A DNA stretch of 64,000 bases from 34-65-8 sp046294735 (GCA_046294735.1 JBKBKB010000003.1:337336-401335); one strand, 5' to 3'; positions 17,040 to 25,827 are shown, counted from the stretch's first letter. Notes: generated from the sequence alone by a model not told the origin. Made by a program: numbers and translations.

Positions 17040-17145
17040 AGGGGGATGCGTCTCGCACTTCCCGGCAGCACGTCTGGCGCGACCGCCGTTCGCGTGTCCG
17101 ACGTGGCAACGACGAGATCGGCGCGACGAAGGTATTTGCTAGGAT

Positions 17146-17895
17146 ATGGGTTACGATAAAGGGCGCCGCGGCCGAGGCCGGGACAAGCGCGACGGTTTCG
17201 GTGAAGACGGTTTCGATCCGTTCGGCGGCCCCTCGGGCGGCTTTGGCGGCGACAGCTACGGCGGCGGGCGGGACCGTTTCGGCGGCGGCGGCGGAGGAGG
17301 CGGCGGCAGCCGTTTTGGCGGCGGTGACCGCGGTCCTGGCGGCGGCGCTCCGCGCGGCCCGGGTGCCGGCGCCGGTGCCGGAGGTGGCGGCTTCAGCCGT
17401 ATGCCTGCCCAGGTCGTTGGGACCGGCAAGGGAACGGTCAAGTTCTTCAACTCGCAAAAAGGTTTCGGTTTCATTGCCCAGGATGGCGGCGGGGAGGACG
17501 TGTTTGTCCACATCAGCGCGGTCGAACGTGCCGGCCTTGAAGGCCTGGCCGAAGGGCAGGAGCTGCAGTTCAACCTGGTTGATCGGGGCGGCAAGGTCTC
17601 GGCGCAGGACCTGCAGGTAGTAGGCGACGTGATCGCGGTCGAATCCAAGCCGGCAGCGCCCCAGCGCGAGCTGACCGGTGAGCGGGTCACCGGCACGGTC
17701 AAGTTCTTCAACGGCACCAAGGGCTTCGGTTTCCTGGTGCGCGACGATGGCCAGCCCGATGCGTTCGTGCATATCAGCGCGGTCGAGCGCTCCGGCCTCG
17801 CTGGCCTGAACGAAGGCGAGCGTTACGAATTCGACCTCGAGGTCGATCGACGAGGCAAGCACTCGGCGGTCAATCTGGTGCGCGCGTCCGATTGA
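17146..17895 (+). CDS. Two-domain cold-shock protein with Gly/Arg-rich N-terminal tail
   Basis: The 249-residue protein has an N-terminal low-complexity tail of about 88 residues rich in Gly, Arg, Phe and Asp, followed by two cold-shock domains at ~94-158 and ~182-246. Each has GTVKFFN, RNP1 (KGFGFI at 105-110; KGFGFL at 192-197) and RNP2 (VFVHI at 119-123; FVHI at 207-210). Tandem-CSD proteins bind single-stranded RNA/DNA and act as RNA chaperones. The RGG-like tail is unusual for bacterial Csp proteins and recalls phase-separating RNA-binding proteins. The gene is monocistronic. The long upstream interval holds inverted repeats that may form a leader structure. Confidence 0.9.
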   Translation: MGYDKGRRGRGRDKRDGFGEDGFDPFGGPSGGFGGDSYGGGRDRFGGGGGGGGGSRFGGGDRGPGGGAPRGPGAGAGAGGGGFSRMPAQVVGTGKGTVKFFNSQKGFGFIAQDGGGEDVFVHISAVERAGLEGLAEGQELQFNLVDRGGKVSAQDLQVVGDVIAVESKPAAPQRELTGERVTGTVKFFNGTKGFGFLVRDDGQPDAFVHISAVERSGLAGLNEGERYEFDLEVDRRGKHSAVNLVRASD

Positions 17896-18022
17896 TTGCT
17901 TCTGTTCCGGCCCGGTCAATAACCGGTCCGGGCAGGACACCCAAACGCGGCAGGTGGCGGCTCGTCAGGGCCGCCATTTGTCGTTTCAAGACCAGAACAC
18001 GAAACCAGCAGGAACACCGCTC

Positions 18023-19210
18023 ATGTCGATCACGCCCCTCATGCCCGTCTATCCCCGTTGCGGGGTGCGCCCGGTCCGCGGCGAGCATTGCCACCTGATC
18101 GACGAGGACGGCACCCGCTATCTCGATTTCGCCAGCGGGATTGCGGTCAACCTGCTCGGCCATAGCCACGCCGGGCTGATCGGGGCGATCCAGCAGCAGG
18201 CCGCCACCCTGATGCACGTCTCCAACCTCTATGGCAGCCCGCAGGGCGAGGCGCTGGCCCAGCGGCTGGTCGACCTGACCTTTGCCGACACCGTGTTCTT
18301 CACCAACTCCGGCGCCGAAGCGGTGGAGTGCGCGATCAAGACCGCGCGGGCCTATCATCAGGCGGGCGGCAATCCGGACCGGTACGAGCTGATTACCTTC
18401 ACCAATGCTTTCCACGGCCGGACGATGGCAACGATCAGCGCCTCCAACCAGGACAAGATGCACAAGGGTTTCCTTCCGCTGCTGGCCGGCTTCAAGTACG
18501 TTGAGTTCGACGACCTGGCCGGCGCCGAGGCAGCGATCGGTCCGAATACGGCAGGCTTTTTGGTCGAGCCGATCCAGGGCGAGGGCGGCATTCGCCCGGC
18601 ATCCGACGCATTCATGCACGGCCTGCGCGCGCTGGCAGACAAGCATGACCTGATGCTGGTGCTGGACGAGGTCCAGTGCGGCGTTGCCCGCACCGGCAGG
18701 TTCTATGCGCACGAGCTGTACGGCGTTGAACCCGATATTCTCGCCACTGCCAAGGGCATCGGCGGCGGGTTCCCGCTCGGCGCGTGCCTGGCAACGGAAA
18801 AGGCCGCGCGCGGCATGGGGCTGGGCACCCACGGTTCCACTTACGGGGGCAATCCGCTGGCGATGGCGGCCGGGATGGCGGTTCTCGATGCGGTTGCCAA
18901 CGACGAATTTCTCGCCGCAGTGACCGAAAAGGGCGAGCGGATCCGCACCCGCCTGGACCAGTTCATCGGCAACTATCCCGACCTGTTCGAACTGGTCCGC
19001 GGGCACGGCCTGATGCTGGGCCTGAAGATGAAGGTCGAAAGCCGCCCGTTCTATGTTCACTTGCGTGACAACCACCAGCTGCTGACTGTGGCTGCGGGCG
19101 ACAACACGCTGCGCATCCTGCCGCCGCTGGTGATTGGCGATGCCGAGATCGACGAGTTCTTCGACAAGCTCTCTGCCGGGGCGGCGAGTTTCGAGGTCGC
19201 GGCGGGATGA
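18023..19210 (+). CDS. argD: Acetylornithine aminotransferase
   Basis: The 395-residue class III aminotransferase begins MSITPLMPVYPRCGVRPVRG. PLP-binding features are NSGAEAVECAIKTAR, FHGRT, LDEVQCG and the Schiff-base lysine Lys244 in ATAKGIGGGFPLGA. It converts N-acetylglutamate semialdehyde to N-acetylornithine in arginine synthesis; related enzymes also accept succinyl-diaminopimelate precursors in lysine synthesis. The N-terminal length and the immediate coupling to argF (ATGA overlap) support argD over other class III enzymes. CAGGAA lies 9 bases before ATG 18023. The 127-bp gap after the cold-shock gene has short GC-rich inverted repeats but no clear terminator. Confidence 0.93.
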   Translation: MSITPLMPVYPRCGVRPVRGEHCHLIDEDGTRYLDFASGIAVNLLGHSHAGLIGAIQQQAATLMHVSNLYGSPQGEALAQRLVDLTFADTVFFTNSGAEAVECAIKTARAYHQAGGNPDRYELITFTNAFHGRTMATISASNQDKMHKGFLPLLAGFKYVEFDDLAGAEAAIGPNTAGFLVEPIQGEGGIRPASDAFMHGLRALADKHDLMLVLDEVQCGVARTGRFYAHELYGVEPDILATAKGIGGGFPLGACLATEKAARGMGLGTHGSTYGGNPLAMAAGMAVLDAVANDEFLAAVTEKGERIRTRLDQFIGNYPDLFELVRGHGLMLGLKMKVESRPFYVHLRDNHQLLTVAAGDNTLRILPPLVIGDAEIDEFFDKLSAGAASFEVAAG

Positions 19211-20139
19211 GCGGCCTGCGGCATTTCCTCGACCTGGCCGACGCCGGGGTCGATGCGCTGGCGGCGATCCAGAACGATGCGGTGACGCGCAAGGCCGCCC
19301 GGGCCGGCTGGCCCAAGGGGCGTCCCGATGCCGACGCGCCGCTGGCCGGGCACGTGCTGGCGATGATCTTCGAGAAGAGCTCGACCCGCACTCGGGTCAG
19401 CTTCGATATCGCCATGCGCCAGCTGGGCGGGTCTGCCCTGATCCTCGATTCGGCCAGCAGCCAGCTGGGGCGCGGGGAAACCATCGCCGATACTGCGCGG
19501 GTCCTCAGCCGGATGGTCGATGCGATCATGATCCGTACCGACGACCACGCCAAGGCGGAAGAACTGGCGCGCTACGCCCACGTGCCGGTTATCAACGGCC
19601 TGACCGAACGCTCGCACCCGTGCCAGATCGTGGCCGATATCCAGACCGTGCTCGAGTGCGGCAAGCCCCTACCCGGGCTGGAGCTGGCGTGGTTCGGGGA
19701 TGGGAACAATGTCCTGCACTCAATCATTGAGGCGGCCGGGCTGTTCCAGTTCAATGTGCGGGTGGCGACGCCCGCAGGGTTCGAGCCCGATTCGGCTTTC
19801 GTAATCGAGGCACGGGCCCGCGGTGCGCGGATTACCCTGACCCAGGATGCCGGACAGGCCGCTGCCGGGGCAGATGTGCTGGTCACCGACACCTGGATCT
19901 CGATGGGGCAGGCCCACGCCGAGGACAAGCTGGCGGCGATGCAGCCCTACCGGGTCGATGCGGCCCTGTTGGCGCGGGCGAAGCCGGATGCAATCTTCCT
20001 GCATTGCCTGCCCGCCCATGTCGGCGACGAAGTGAGCGAAGAGGTATTCGAAGGCCCGCAGTCGCGCGTGTTCGACGAGGCAGAGAACCGGATTCATGCG
20101 CAGAAGTCGATCCTGCTGTGGAGCCTTGGCCGGCTTTGA
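19207..20139 (+). CDS. argF: Ornithine carbamoyltransferase
   Basis: This 310-residue protein is full length for the family. Carbamoyl-phosphate site residues are STRTR at 59-63 and HPCQ; the ornithine/catalytic motif is FLHCLPAH near residue 265. It makes citrulline from ornithine and carbamoyl phosphate. ATG 19207 overlaps the argD stop by four bases, so the two arginine genes are translationally coupled. The stop at 20139 is followed directly by a 15-bp tandem repeat and then hslO, an arrangement (argD-argF-hslO) found in many alphaproteobacteria. Confidence 0.96.
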   Translation: MSGLRHFLDLADAGVDALAAIQNDAVTRKAARAGWPKGRPDADAPLAGHVLAMIFEKSSTRTRVSFDIAMRQLGGSALILDSASSQLGRGETIADTARVLSRMVDAIMIRTDDHAKAEELARYAHVPVINGLTERSHPCQIVADIQTVLECGKPLPGLELAWFGDGNNVLHSIIEAAGLFQFNVRVATPAGFEPDSAFVIEARARGARITLTQDAGQAAAGADVLVTDTWISMGQAHAEDKLAAMQPYRVDAALLARAKPDAIFLHCLPAHVGDEVSEEVFEGPQSRVFDEAENRIHAQKSILLWSLGRL

Positions 20140-20140
20140 G

Positions 20141-20195
20141 CAGGCAGGGCACAACAAGGCAGGGCACAACAAGGCAGGGCACAGCAAGGCAGGGG
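20141..20195 (+). repeat. 15-bp tandem repeat between argF and hslO
   Basis: The unit GGCAGGGCACAACAA occurs at 20143-20157 and 20158-20172, with one change (AGCAA) at 20173-20187 and a partial copy after that. It fills most of the 82-bp gap between the argF stop and the hslO start. In the hslO frame it would read as AGHNK repeats, but the conserved Hsp33 N-terminus begins later. Confidence 0.9.
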
Positions 20196-20221
20196 TTTCA
20201 CGGCGGTGCAGCAGAGCCCAT

Positions 20222-21124
20222 ATGGCCACGATGACCGGACAAACCGAAACCCGTTCCGACCAGGTTCTTTCGTTCGTGGTTCCCGCCCGCAGCGCACGCG
20301 GCCGGATCGTGCGGCTTGATGCCGTGCTCGACGAAATCCTCGCCGCGCATGACTATCCGCCGGCAATCGCACACCTGCTGGCCGAAGCCCTGGTGCTGGC
20401 GGCGCTGATCGGCAGTCTGATCAAGGACGACGAGGGGCAGATGACGATGCAGGCGCAGACCGAGGCAGGCGCGGTGCGCCTGCTGGTGGCCGACTACCGC
20501 GCCGGCGAGCTGCGCGGCTACGCCGATTTCGATACCGACCGCGTGGTGGAGCTGGGTGCAAACCCCTCGCTGTTCGCGCTGTTCGGGCGCGGCTATCTGG
20601 CGATTACCTTCGACCTTGCCGGGAACGGCGGGCGCTATCAGGGGGTGGTGCCGCTGGAAGGGGAATCACTGGCCGAAGCCTGCCAGAGCTATTTTGCCCA
20701 GTCGGAGCAAGTGCCGACCATGATCCGGATCGCGGTCAAACGGCAGCAGGGGCATTGCATTGCCGGGGGCTTGCTGGCGCAGCATCTGCCCGATGGCGAG
20801 GAGGGGCGTGAGCGTCTCCATGTCCGGTTCGACGATCCGGAATGGGAGCATATTGCCGTGCTGGCAGGCAGCATTCGGCACGAGGAGCTAATTGACCGGT
20901 CGCTGACGCTGGAAGAGATCGCCTGGCGCCTGTTCCATGAGGAAGACGAGGTGCGGATCGTGGTGGGGGGCACGCTGGGCAAGGGATGCCGTTGTTCCGT
21001 CGCCCATTTCGAATCGGTTATCCAGCGCTTCCCGGCCAAGGACCAGGCGGAAATGCGCAATCCGAATGGGCACATCATGGTCGATTGTGCGTTTTGTTCG
21101 AAAGTATTCCAGCTGTCCCTCTAA
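20222..21124 (+). CDS. hslO: Redox-regulated chaperone Hsp33
   Basis: The 300-residue protein has the Hsp33 fold: DQVLSFVVPARSARGRIVRLD at the N-terminus, HLLAEALVLAALIGSLIK, and the C-terminal zinc switch with Cys256-x-Cys258 and Cys289-x-x-Cys292. Zinc release and disulfide formation under oxidative stress convert it to a holdase that protects unfolded proteins. ATG 20222 is chosen because the frame upstream would translate the 15-bp repeat. It follows argD-argF and may be read from the same mRNA. Confidence 0.95.
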   Translation: MATMTGQTETRSDQVLSFVVPARSARGRIVRLDAVLDEILAAHDYPPAIAHLLAEALVLAALIGSLIKDDEGQMTMQAQTEAGAVRLLVADYRAGELRGYADFDTDRVVELGANPSLFALFGRGYLAITFDLAGNGGRYQGVVPLEGESLAEACQSYFAQSEQVPTMIRIAVKRQQGHCIAGGLLAQHLPDGEEGRERLHVRFDDPEWEHIAVLAGSIRHEELIDRSLTLEEIAWRLFHEEDEVRIVVGGTLGKGCRCSVAHFESVIQRFPAKDQAEMRNPNGHIMVDCAFCSKVFQLSL

Positions 21125-21232
21125 ACCTGACCTTGTGAACGTTTTGTCGCTGGTAACGAACGGTTCATCGTATGTCATGAATAAGCGCGGGCAATTGCGG
21201 CAGGAATGCCTGCATCAACCAGAGGGCTCTCA

Positions 21233-21643
21233 ATGGGAATTAGCAAACGGCAGACGGTGGCAGCCGCGACCGGGCTGGCGGCGGCAGCGCTGCTGGTCCT
21301 GCCGGCAAACGCCGAGGCACCGAACCTGGCCATGCTCGACCGGCTTGAGCGGGGCGAGTGGCTGATACGTTTCCGCGACAGCGGTGATCAGAGGCGGGTC
21401 TGCCTGCGTACAGGGCGCGAGATGATTCAGCTTCGGCATACCGGTGGCGAATGCAGCCGCTACATCGTTGAAGACGGTGCCGGGCAGGTGACTGTCCAGT
21501 ATTCCTGCCCTGGTAACAACTATGGCCGGACCAGCATCCGCCGCGAATCGGCTTCGCTCGCGCAGATCGAAAGCCAGGGTATTGCAGACGGCAAGCCGTT
21601 TCAATTCACGGCCGAAGCACGCCGGGTCGGGGCCTGTCGCTGA
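21233..21643 (+). CDS. Small exported protein, DUF3617-like
   Basis: The 136-residue protein has a signal peptide (MGISKRQTVAAATGLAAAAL, cleavage near PANAEA) and a mature domain. The mature domain begins LDRLERGEWLIRFRDSG, followed by RVCLRTGREMIQLRH and VQYSCPGNNYGRTSIRRES. The pattern GxW...C...C with a closing Cys fits the DUF3617 family, small periplasmic proteins of unknown role that are common in sphingomonads. ATG 21233 is chosen over an upstream in-frame start because the signal peptide then begins properly. It is monocistronic between hslO and queC. Confidence 0.7.
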   Translation: MGISKRQTVAAATGLAAAALLVLPANAEAPNLAMLDRLERGEWLIRFRDSGDQRRVCLRTGREMIQLRHTGGECSRYIVEDGAGQVTVQYSCPGNNYGRTSIRRESASLAQIESQGIADGKPFQFTAEARRVGACR

Positions 21644-21739
21644 CATCTGATCGCGGGCGCCCACAACTCGTTGCCTGGACGCTGGCCCCGTCATGCTGAC
21701 CCATTGCCGCAGCCTGCGAAAGCCAGTAGCCGGGCAGTC

Positions 21740-22441
21740 ATGCAAGGTCGCAACTCAGAGGTTCAGCCTGGAGCGGTAGTTCTGCTTTCTGGCGGGCTCG
21801 ATTCGATGGTTTCGGCCGGCCTCGCCCGCGAGCAGGGGTTCACGATTCAGGCGCTGACAATCGATTACAATCAGCGGCACCGGATCGAGATCGCCTCTGC
21901 CCGCAGAATCGCCGATCGCTTGCAGTGTCAGCGCCACGTCGTGCTGCCGTTGGACTTGCGGCAGTTCGGCGGCTCCGCGCTGACCGACGACATCGCGGTG
22001 CCTACCGGCGGGGTGGGTACTGACATCCCGATCACTTATGTGCCAGCCCGGAATATTGTGTTCCTCTCGCTCACCCTGGCATGGGCCGAGGCCCTGAGGA
22101 TACGTGACATCTTCATCGGGGTGAATGCGCTCGACTATTCTGGCTATCCTGACTGCCGGCCGGAATTCATCGCCAGCTTCGTGGAAATGGCGCGTTTGGG
22201 CACCAAGGCAGGGGTTGATGGCGAACCGTTTCGCATCCACGCCCCGCTCCAGCACATGAGCAAGGCGGACATTGCGCGTGAGGCAGCGCGGCTCGGGCTT
22301 GATCCGGGAATGAGCTGGTCCTGCTATGCGCCAACTGCGGATGGGCGTGCATGCGGGCTATGCGATAGCTGCCGCTTGCGTCAGAAGGGTTTTGCAGAAG
22401 CGGGCCTGGTTGATCCGACCAGTTATGCCGTCACGATCTGA
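21740..22441 (+). CDS. queC: 7-cyano-7-deazaguanine synthase QueC
   Basis: The 233-residue protein has the PP-loop ATPase motif LLSGGLDSMVS, YNQRHRIEI, the substrate segment TYVPARNIVFLS and NALDYSGYPDCRPEF. The C-terminal zinc cluster is CGLCDSCRLRQKGF with an upstream Cys. It converts 7-carboxy-7-deazaguanine and ammonia to preQ0 at the cost of ATP, for the queuosine tRNA modification or related DNA modification. No other queuosine gene (queD, queE, queF) is adjacent and no preQ1 riboswitch was recognised upstream. ATG 21740 is chosen; an in-frame TTG at 21671 lacks family residues. Confidence 0.94.
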   Translation: MQGRNSEVQPGAVVLLSGGLDSMVSAGLAREQGFTIQALTIDYNQRHRIEIASARRIADRLQCQRHVVLPLDLRQFGGSALTDDIAVPTGGVGTDIPITYVPARNIVFLSLTLAWAEALRIRDIFIGVNALDYSGYPDCRPEFIASFVEMARLGTKAGVDGEPFRIHAPLQHMSKADIAREAARLGLDPGMSWSCYAPTADGRACGLCDSCRLRQKGFAEAGLVDPTSYAVTI

Positions 22442-22456
22442 ACAGGGAGAAGCAAT

Positions 22457-24052
22457 GTGGCCGAACCGGGCGCCGTAGACACCGATACGAACAAGGCCAG
22501 CGGGTACAGCTGGTATGTTCTCGGCGTGCTGGTGGTGGTTTACATCCTCAACTTTGTCGACCGGCAGATCATCTCGATCTTGGCGGTGGATATCAAGCGC
22601 GACCTGGACCTAACTGACAGTGACATGGGTTTTTTGGGCGGCGCTGCATTCGCTGTTTTCTACGCGTTGTTCGGGATCCCGCTCGGGCGACTGGCGGACA
22701 ACTGGAACCGGGTCAGGCTGCTCAGCATCGGGCTGGCGCTCTGGTCGACCATGACTGCGCTGTCCGGTTTTGCCCGCGATCAGCTGACCCTGACTCTGGC
22801 CCGGATGGGGGTGGGGATCGGGGAGGCCACTGCCAGTCCGACTGCCTATTCGCTGATCTCGGACTATTTCCCGAAGCGGCAGAGGGCGACAGCGATCGCG
22901 ATCTATTCATCGGGGCTCTATATCGGCGGCGGGATTTCTCTGTTTATCGGGGCAGAGATTGTCCAGGGCTGGAACGCGGCCTATCCGGCGAGCGGCCCGC
23001 TCGGGCTGGTGGGCTGGCAGGCGGCATTCCTTGCAGTCGGGGTTCCGGGGATATTGGTGGCGCTGTGGGTATCGTCGCTGCGCGAGCCGGTGCGCGGGGC
23101 GATGGATGGCGTCGTCAGCCCGTCCTCCCCCACGCCGTTTACGGAGTTCTTTGCCGACCTCTCGACCATTGTTCCGCCCTTTACCTTGCTGGGCGCGTGG
23201 CGTCGTGGCCCGATCGCCTTCCTGATCAACCTGGCGGTGGCCGGGCTGCTCAGCCTGTTTGCATGGGTGATGATTGGCCTGACTGGCAACCTGCCCCAGT
23301 GGTCAGCCGTCGCTCTCGGTTACTATGCGGTGTTCTCGTGGGCCTGTGTACTGCGGGAGAAGGATCCGCCCACTTTCCGGCTTATCTGGGGTACGCCCGC
23401 GTTCGTCTGCACGACACTCGGGTACGGCTTGGTCGCACTAACAGCCTATGCCCTGGCGTTCTGGTCACCACCTTATGCGGAGCAGGTGCTGGGGCTCCCC
23501 AAATCCCAGCTGGCATTCGTCTTGGGTGGCTCTGGCGCACTGAGCGGTTTTGTCGGCGTGATTCTTGGCGGCCGGGTGGCCGATGCCCTGCGGGCTCGCA
23601 ATCCAAGTGGCCGTATCCTGGTCATTCTGTTCGGCATCCTGGCACCTGCCGTGCCGATCTTAATCGGCTATTCAACGGACAATGTAGTGCTGTTCTACAT
23701 GATGAATTTCGTCGCCGGGCTGTGCGGCGCGGCGGCGCTTGGTGCGGCCGCAGCGACCACACAGGATCTTGTTCTACCCCGGATGCGCGGGACAGCCACG
23801 GCGTCGTTCTTTCTCGGGACTACGCTGGTGGGTTTGTGCTTCGGACCTTATCTGGTCGGCCAGATCTCCGACCTTAGCGGCACAATAGTCGACGGGAAGC
23901 TGATTGGAGACCTGCGGACCGGGATCCTGTCCCTAGTCGGGGTGGTGCCGGTGGCGGTCCTGCTGCTGCTCTATGCCTACCGTGCGGTGCCTCAGGCGGA
24001 AGCTACCCTGCTCCAGCGTTCCGGCGAAAAGGCGAAGGTGGCCCGAGCCTAG
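22457..24052 (+). CDS. MFS transporter, Spinster-like
   Basis: This 531-residue protein has about twelve membrane segments. Helix 1 (YVLGVLVVVYILNFVDRQIISIL) carries the NFVDRQ motif of the Spinster-type MFS group, and the A-motif GIPLGRLADNWNR follows helix 2. A longer loop lies between helices 6 and 7. Bacterial Spns-like transporters are often linked to lipid or aromatic-acid transport; no substrate is evident here. The start is GTG 22457, preceded by AGGGAG. The last codons overlap the convergent sodC-like gene by four bases. Confidence 0.85.
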   Translation: MAEPGAVDTDTNKASGYSWYVLGVLVVVYILNFVDRQIISILAVDIKRDLDLTDSDMGFLGGAAFAVFYALFGIPLGRLADNWNRVRLLSIGLALWSTMTALSGFARDQLTLTLARMGVGIGEATASPTAYSLISDYFPKRQRATAIAIYSSGLYIGGGISLFIGAEIVQGWNAAYPASGPLGLVGWQAAFLAVGVPGILVALWVSSLREPVRGAMDGVVSPSSPTPFTEFFADLSTIVPPFTLLGAWRRGPIAFLINLAVAGLLSLFAWVMIGLTGNLPQWSAVALGYYAVFSWACVLREKDPPTFRLIWGTPAFVCTTLGYGLVALTAYALAFWSPPYAEQVLGLPKSQLAFVLGGSGALSGFVGVILGGRVADALRARNPSGRILVILFGILAPAVPILIGYSTDNVVLFYMMNFVAGLCGAAALGAAAATTQDLVLPRMRGTATASFFLGTTLVGLCFGPYLVGQISDLSGTIVDGKLIGDLRTGILSLVGVVPVAVLLLLYAYRAVPQAEATLLQRSGEKAKVARA

Positions 24053-24591
24053 CTCTGCTTGATCACTCCGCAGGCCGCACGCGCGCCGGCATTGCCGGTC
24101 GGATCGGTGCGGTAATCGTCCGCATCGGCATGAATGACGATGGCAGTTCCGTCTGCGTCAAATATCCAGTTTTCGATTTCGGCACGGGTGCCGGGCAGTT
24201 CAACGGTAAGAGTAGCGGTCTGACGCTGGTCGAAGACAAGGTTGGGCATGTCCCCCACATGGGCACCGCCCGCCGCATCCTTGCCGTGGGCCCGGCCGAG
24301 CGGGTTGAGATGACCTCCGGCTGACATGAAGTCAGGCTGGGTGCACTCACCCTTGGTATGGAGATGGAACCCCCGCTGTCCGGCGGGAAGCCCGGTTGCA
24401 GCGATTGCCAGAGTCACCCGATCACCGCTTGCCACAATCTGCGCGGTGCCGGCTGGCATGCCGTTCGACAGAACCAGATTGGCGGAACCGATCCGCTCGG
24501 TTGGCACCTCGGACAGCGTCGAACAGCCTGCAGCGCCGATGAGGATCAGACCCAGGGAGAGGGAGTGGCGAGTCGCGCGGGCGGGTTGCAT
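24049..24591 (-). CDS. sodC: Cu/Zn superoxide dismutase, lipoprotein
   Basis: The 180-residue protein has a lipoprotein signal (GLILIGAAGC, acylated Cys23) and a Cu/Zn-SOD domain. Copper ligands His76 and His78 are in FHLHTKGEC, and His94 is in SAGGHLNP. Zinc ligands His102, His111 and Asp114 (HVGDMPNL) follow, and a later His completes the copper site. The disulfide cysteines (GEC; AACGVI) and the catalytic Arg (GNAGARAACG) are present. It removes superoxide in the periplasm. AAGGAA lies just before ATG 24591. It is expressed alone and convergently with the MFS gene. Confidence 0.92.
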   Translation of the reverse strand: MQPARATRHSLSLGLILIGAAGCSTLSEVPTERIGSANLVLSNGMPAGTAQIVASGDRVTLAIAATGLPAGQRGFHLHTKGECTQPDFMSAGGHLNPLGRAHGKDAAGGAHVGDMPNLVFDQRQTATLTVELPGTRAEIENWIFDADGTAIVIHADADDYRTDPTGNAGARAACGVIKQS

Positions 24592-24639
24592 GGACGGTTC
24601 CTTTTCCGGTGGCAGTTTAAACATAGAACAACCCCAACG

Positions 24640-24668
24640 AAAAAGGGGCCGGATTGCTCCGGCCCCTT
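24640..24668 (-). terminator. Intrinsic terminator of the OmpA-like gene
   Basis: On the minus strand GGGGCCGGA (24666-24658) pairs with TCCGGCCCC (24653-24645) across a 4-base loop, followed by a run of five T (24644-24640). It lies about 25 bp past the OmpA-like stop codon. Confidence 0.85.
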
Positions 24669-24693
24669 ATCGAATTTTCCGCTGTAGGAAAAC

Positions 24694-25827
24694 TTACATG
24701 CCCGAGTTCGGACCGTAAGTGATTTCCACGCGGCGGTTCTGCAGTTCGCGAACGCCGTCGGCCGTCGGGACACGCGGCTGGGTTTCACCGAAGCCCTGGC
24801 TGCTGATCACACCACCTGGGATGCCGCGCCCGGTCAGATACTGCCGGACCGAGGCGTTGCGGCGCTCGGACAGGCCCTGATTGTAGCGGGCTGCACCCGA
24901 GCGGTCAGCGTGGCCGGCCAGCATGACCGACGCGGTGCCGCAGTTGCGGTAAGCCGACACGGCGTTGTCAAGAATGGTTGCCGCTTCCGGAGTGATGTCC
25001 GCGCGATCCCAGTCGAAGAACACGATGTACGGGCCCTTGTTGCAAGCTGCCACTGGCGGCGGCGGCGGCGGGGGAGGGGGCGGCGGCGGCGGCGGCGGCG
25101 GCGGGGGCGGCGGGGGCGGCGGGGGCGCAGTTTCACCACCGAAGTTGTAGGTCAGCGTCCCGAGGATTGAGTGCGACCGCATCCGTGTTTCGAGGTCGCG
25201 ACCGATCGTGTCGACCAGATTGATCTTCTCGGCGCTGAAGTAACGGTAACGCAGGCCGACGTCCCAGTTGTCACTGATCGGCGCACGAATACCGGCCAAG
25301 GCCTGCCAGGCGAACCCGCTGTCCGAATCATCGAACGCGCCCGGCCCGGAAGCATCGATGGTTGCATCGATTGCGACGCGGGCAACACCGACACCACCGC
25401 CCACGAAGCCCTGAAGACCGTCATCGGGACCGAAGTCGAACAGGCCATTGATCATGAACGTCAGGGCATTGATTTCGCCCCGGGTATCGAACTGACCGCT
25501 GCGCGCCAAACCACCAGGGTTGCTGGTCGGGCTGGCCTGCACGCCGACCGAGTCGACACGGAGCGAGTCGAGATCAGCGGCACGATAGCTGGCTTCGGCT
25601 TCGAGGCGGAATGGGCCGAAGTCGTAACCGACGATACCGCCAAAGTCGTAGCCGGTGTCGGCGTCGATCTTGATGTTGTCGACACCAGAGCCATTGACCT
25701 CGAAAGCGGGGTCTTCGACCAGCATCGGGCCACCACCGAGTTCGATATACCATTGGCCATCACGGGCGAGAGCAGGCGAAGCAAGAGCCGTTGAGGCCAG
25801 TGCCAAGCCAATCACGAGGTTCCGCAT
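24694..25827 (-). CDS. OmpA-family outer-membrane protein with polyproline linker
   Basis: The 377-residue protein has a signal peptide (MRNLVIGLALASTALASPALA), an eight-strand beta-barrel (~22-230) with alternating aromatic strands, and a linker of about 24 consecutive prolines. It ends in an OmpA C-terminal domain (IVFFDWDRADITPEA, GHADRSG, NQGLSERRNASVRQYL, ENRRVEITYG-like end). The C-terminal domain binds peptidoglycan and tethers the outer membrane. AAGGGG precedes the start ATG. The uninterrupted polyproline stretch is an EF-P-dependent stalling candidate. Confidence 0.93.
   Translation of the reverse strand: MRNLVIGLALASTALASPALARDGQWYIELGGGPMLVEDPAFEVNGSGVDNIKIDADTGYDFGGIVGYDFGPFRLEAEASYRAADLDSLRVDSVGVQASPTSNPGGLARSGQFDTRGEINALTFMINGLFDFGPDDGLQGFVGGGVGVARVAIDATIDASGPGAFDDSDSGFAWQALAGIRAPISDNWDVGLRYRYFSAEKINLVDTIGRDLETRMRSHSILGTLTYNFGGETAPPPPPPPPPPPPPPPPPPPPPPPPVAACNKGPYIVFFDWDRADITPEAATILDNAVSAYRNCGTASVMLAGHADRSGAARYNQGLSERRNASVRQYLTGRGIPGGVISSQGFGETQPRVPTADGVRELQNRRVEITYGPNSGM
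25054..25125 (-). repeat. Proline-codon triplet repeat in the OmpA-like gene
   Basis: Twenty-four consecutive proline codons (mostly CCG with interspersed CCC, one CCT and one CCA) form a 72-bp low-complexity tract in the linker. Length variation by slippage is expected between strains. Confidence 0.9.

Noticed and set aside
17870..19075. 401-codon minus-strand frame over argD
   Set aside because: Antisense shadow of argD with low-complexity composition and no start signal.
20141..20195. CRISPR-like repeat
   Set aside because: The 15-bp units are directly tandem with no spacers and no cas gene is present.
21644..21739. preQ1 riboswitch upstream of queC
   Set aside because: The 96 bp interval lacks the C-rich loop and A-rich tail of known preQ1 classes.
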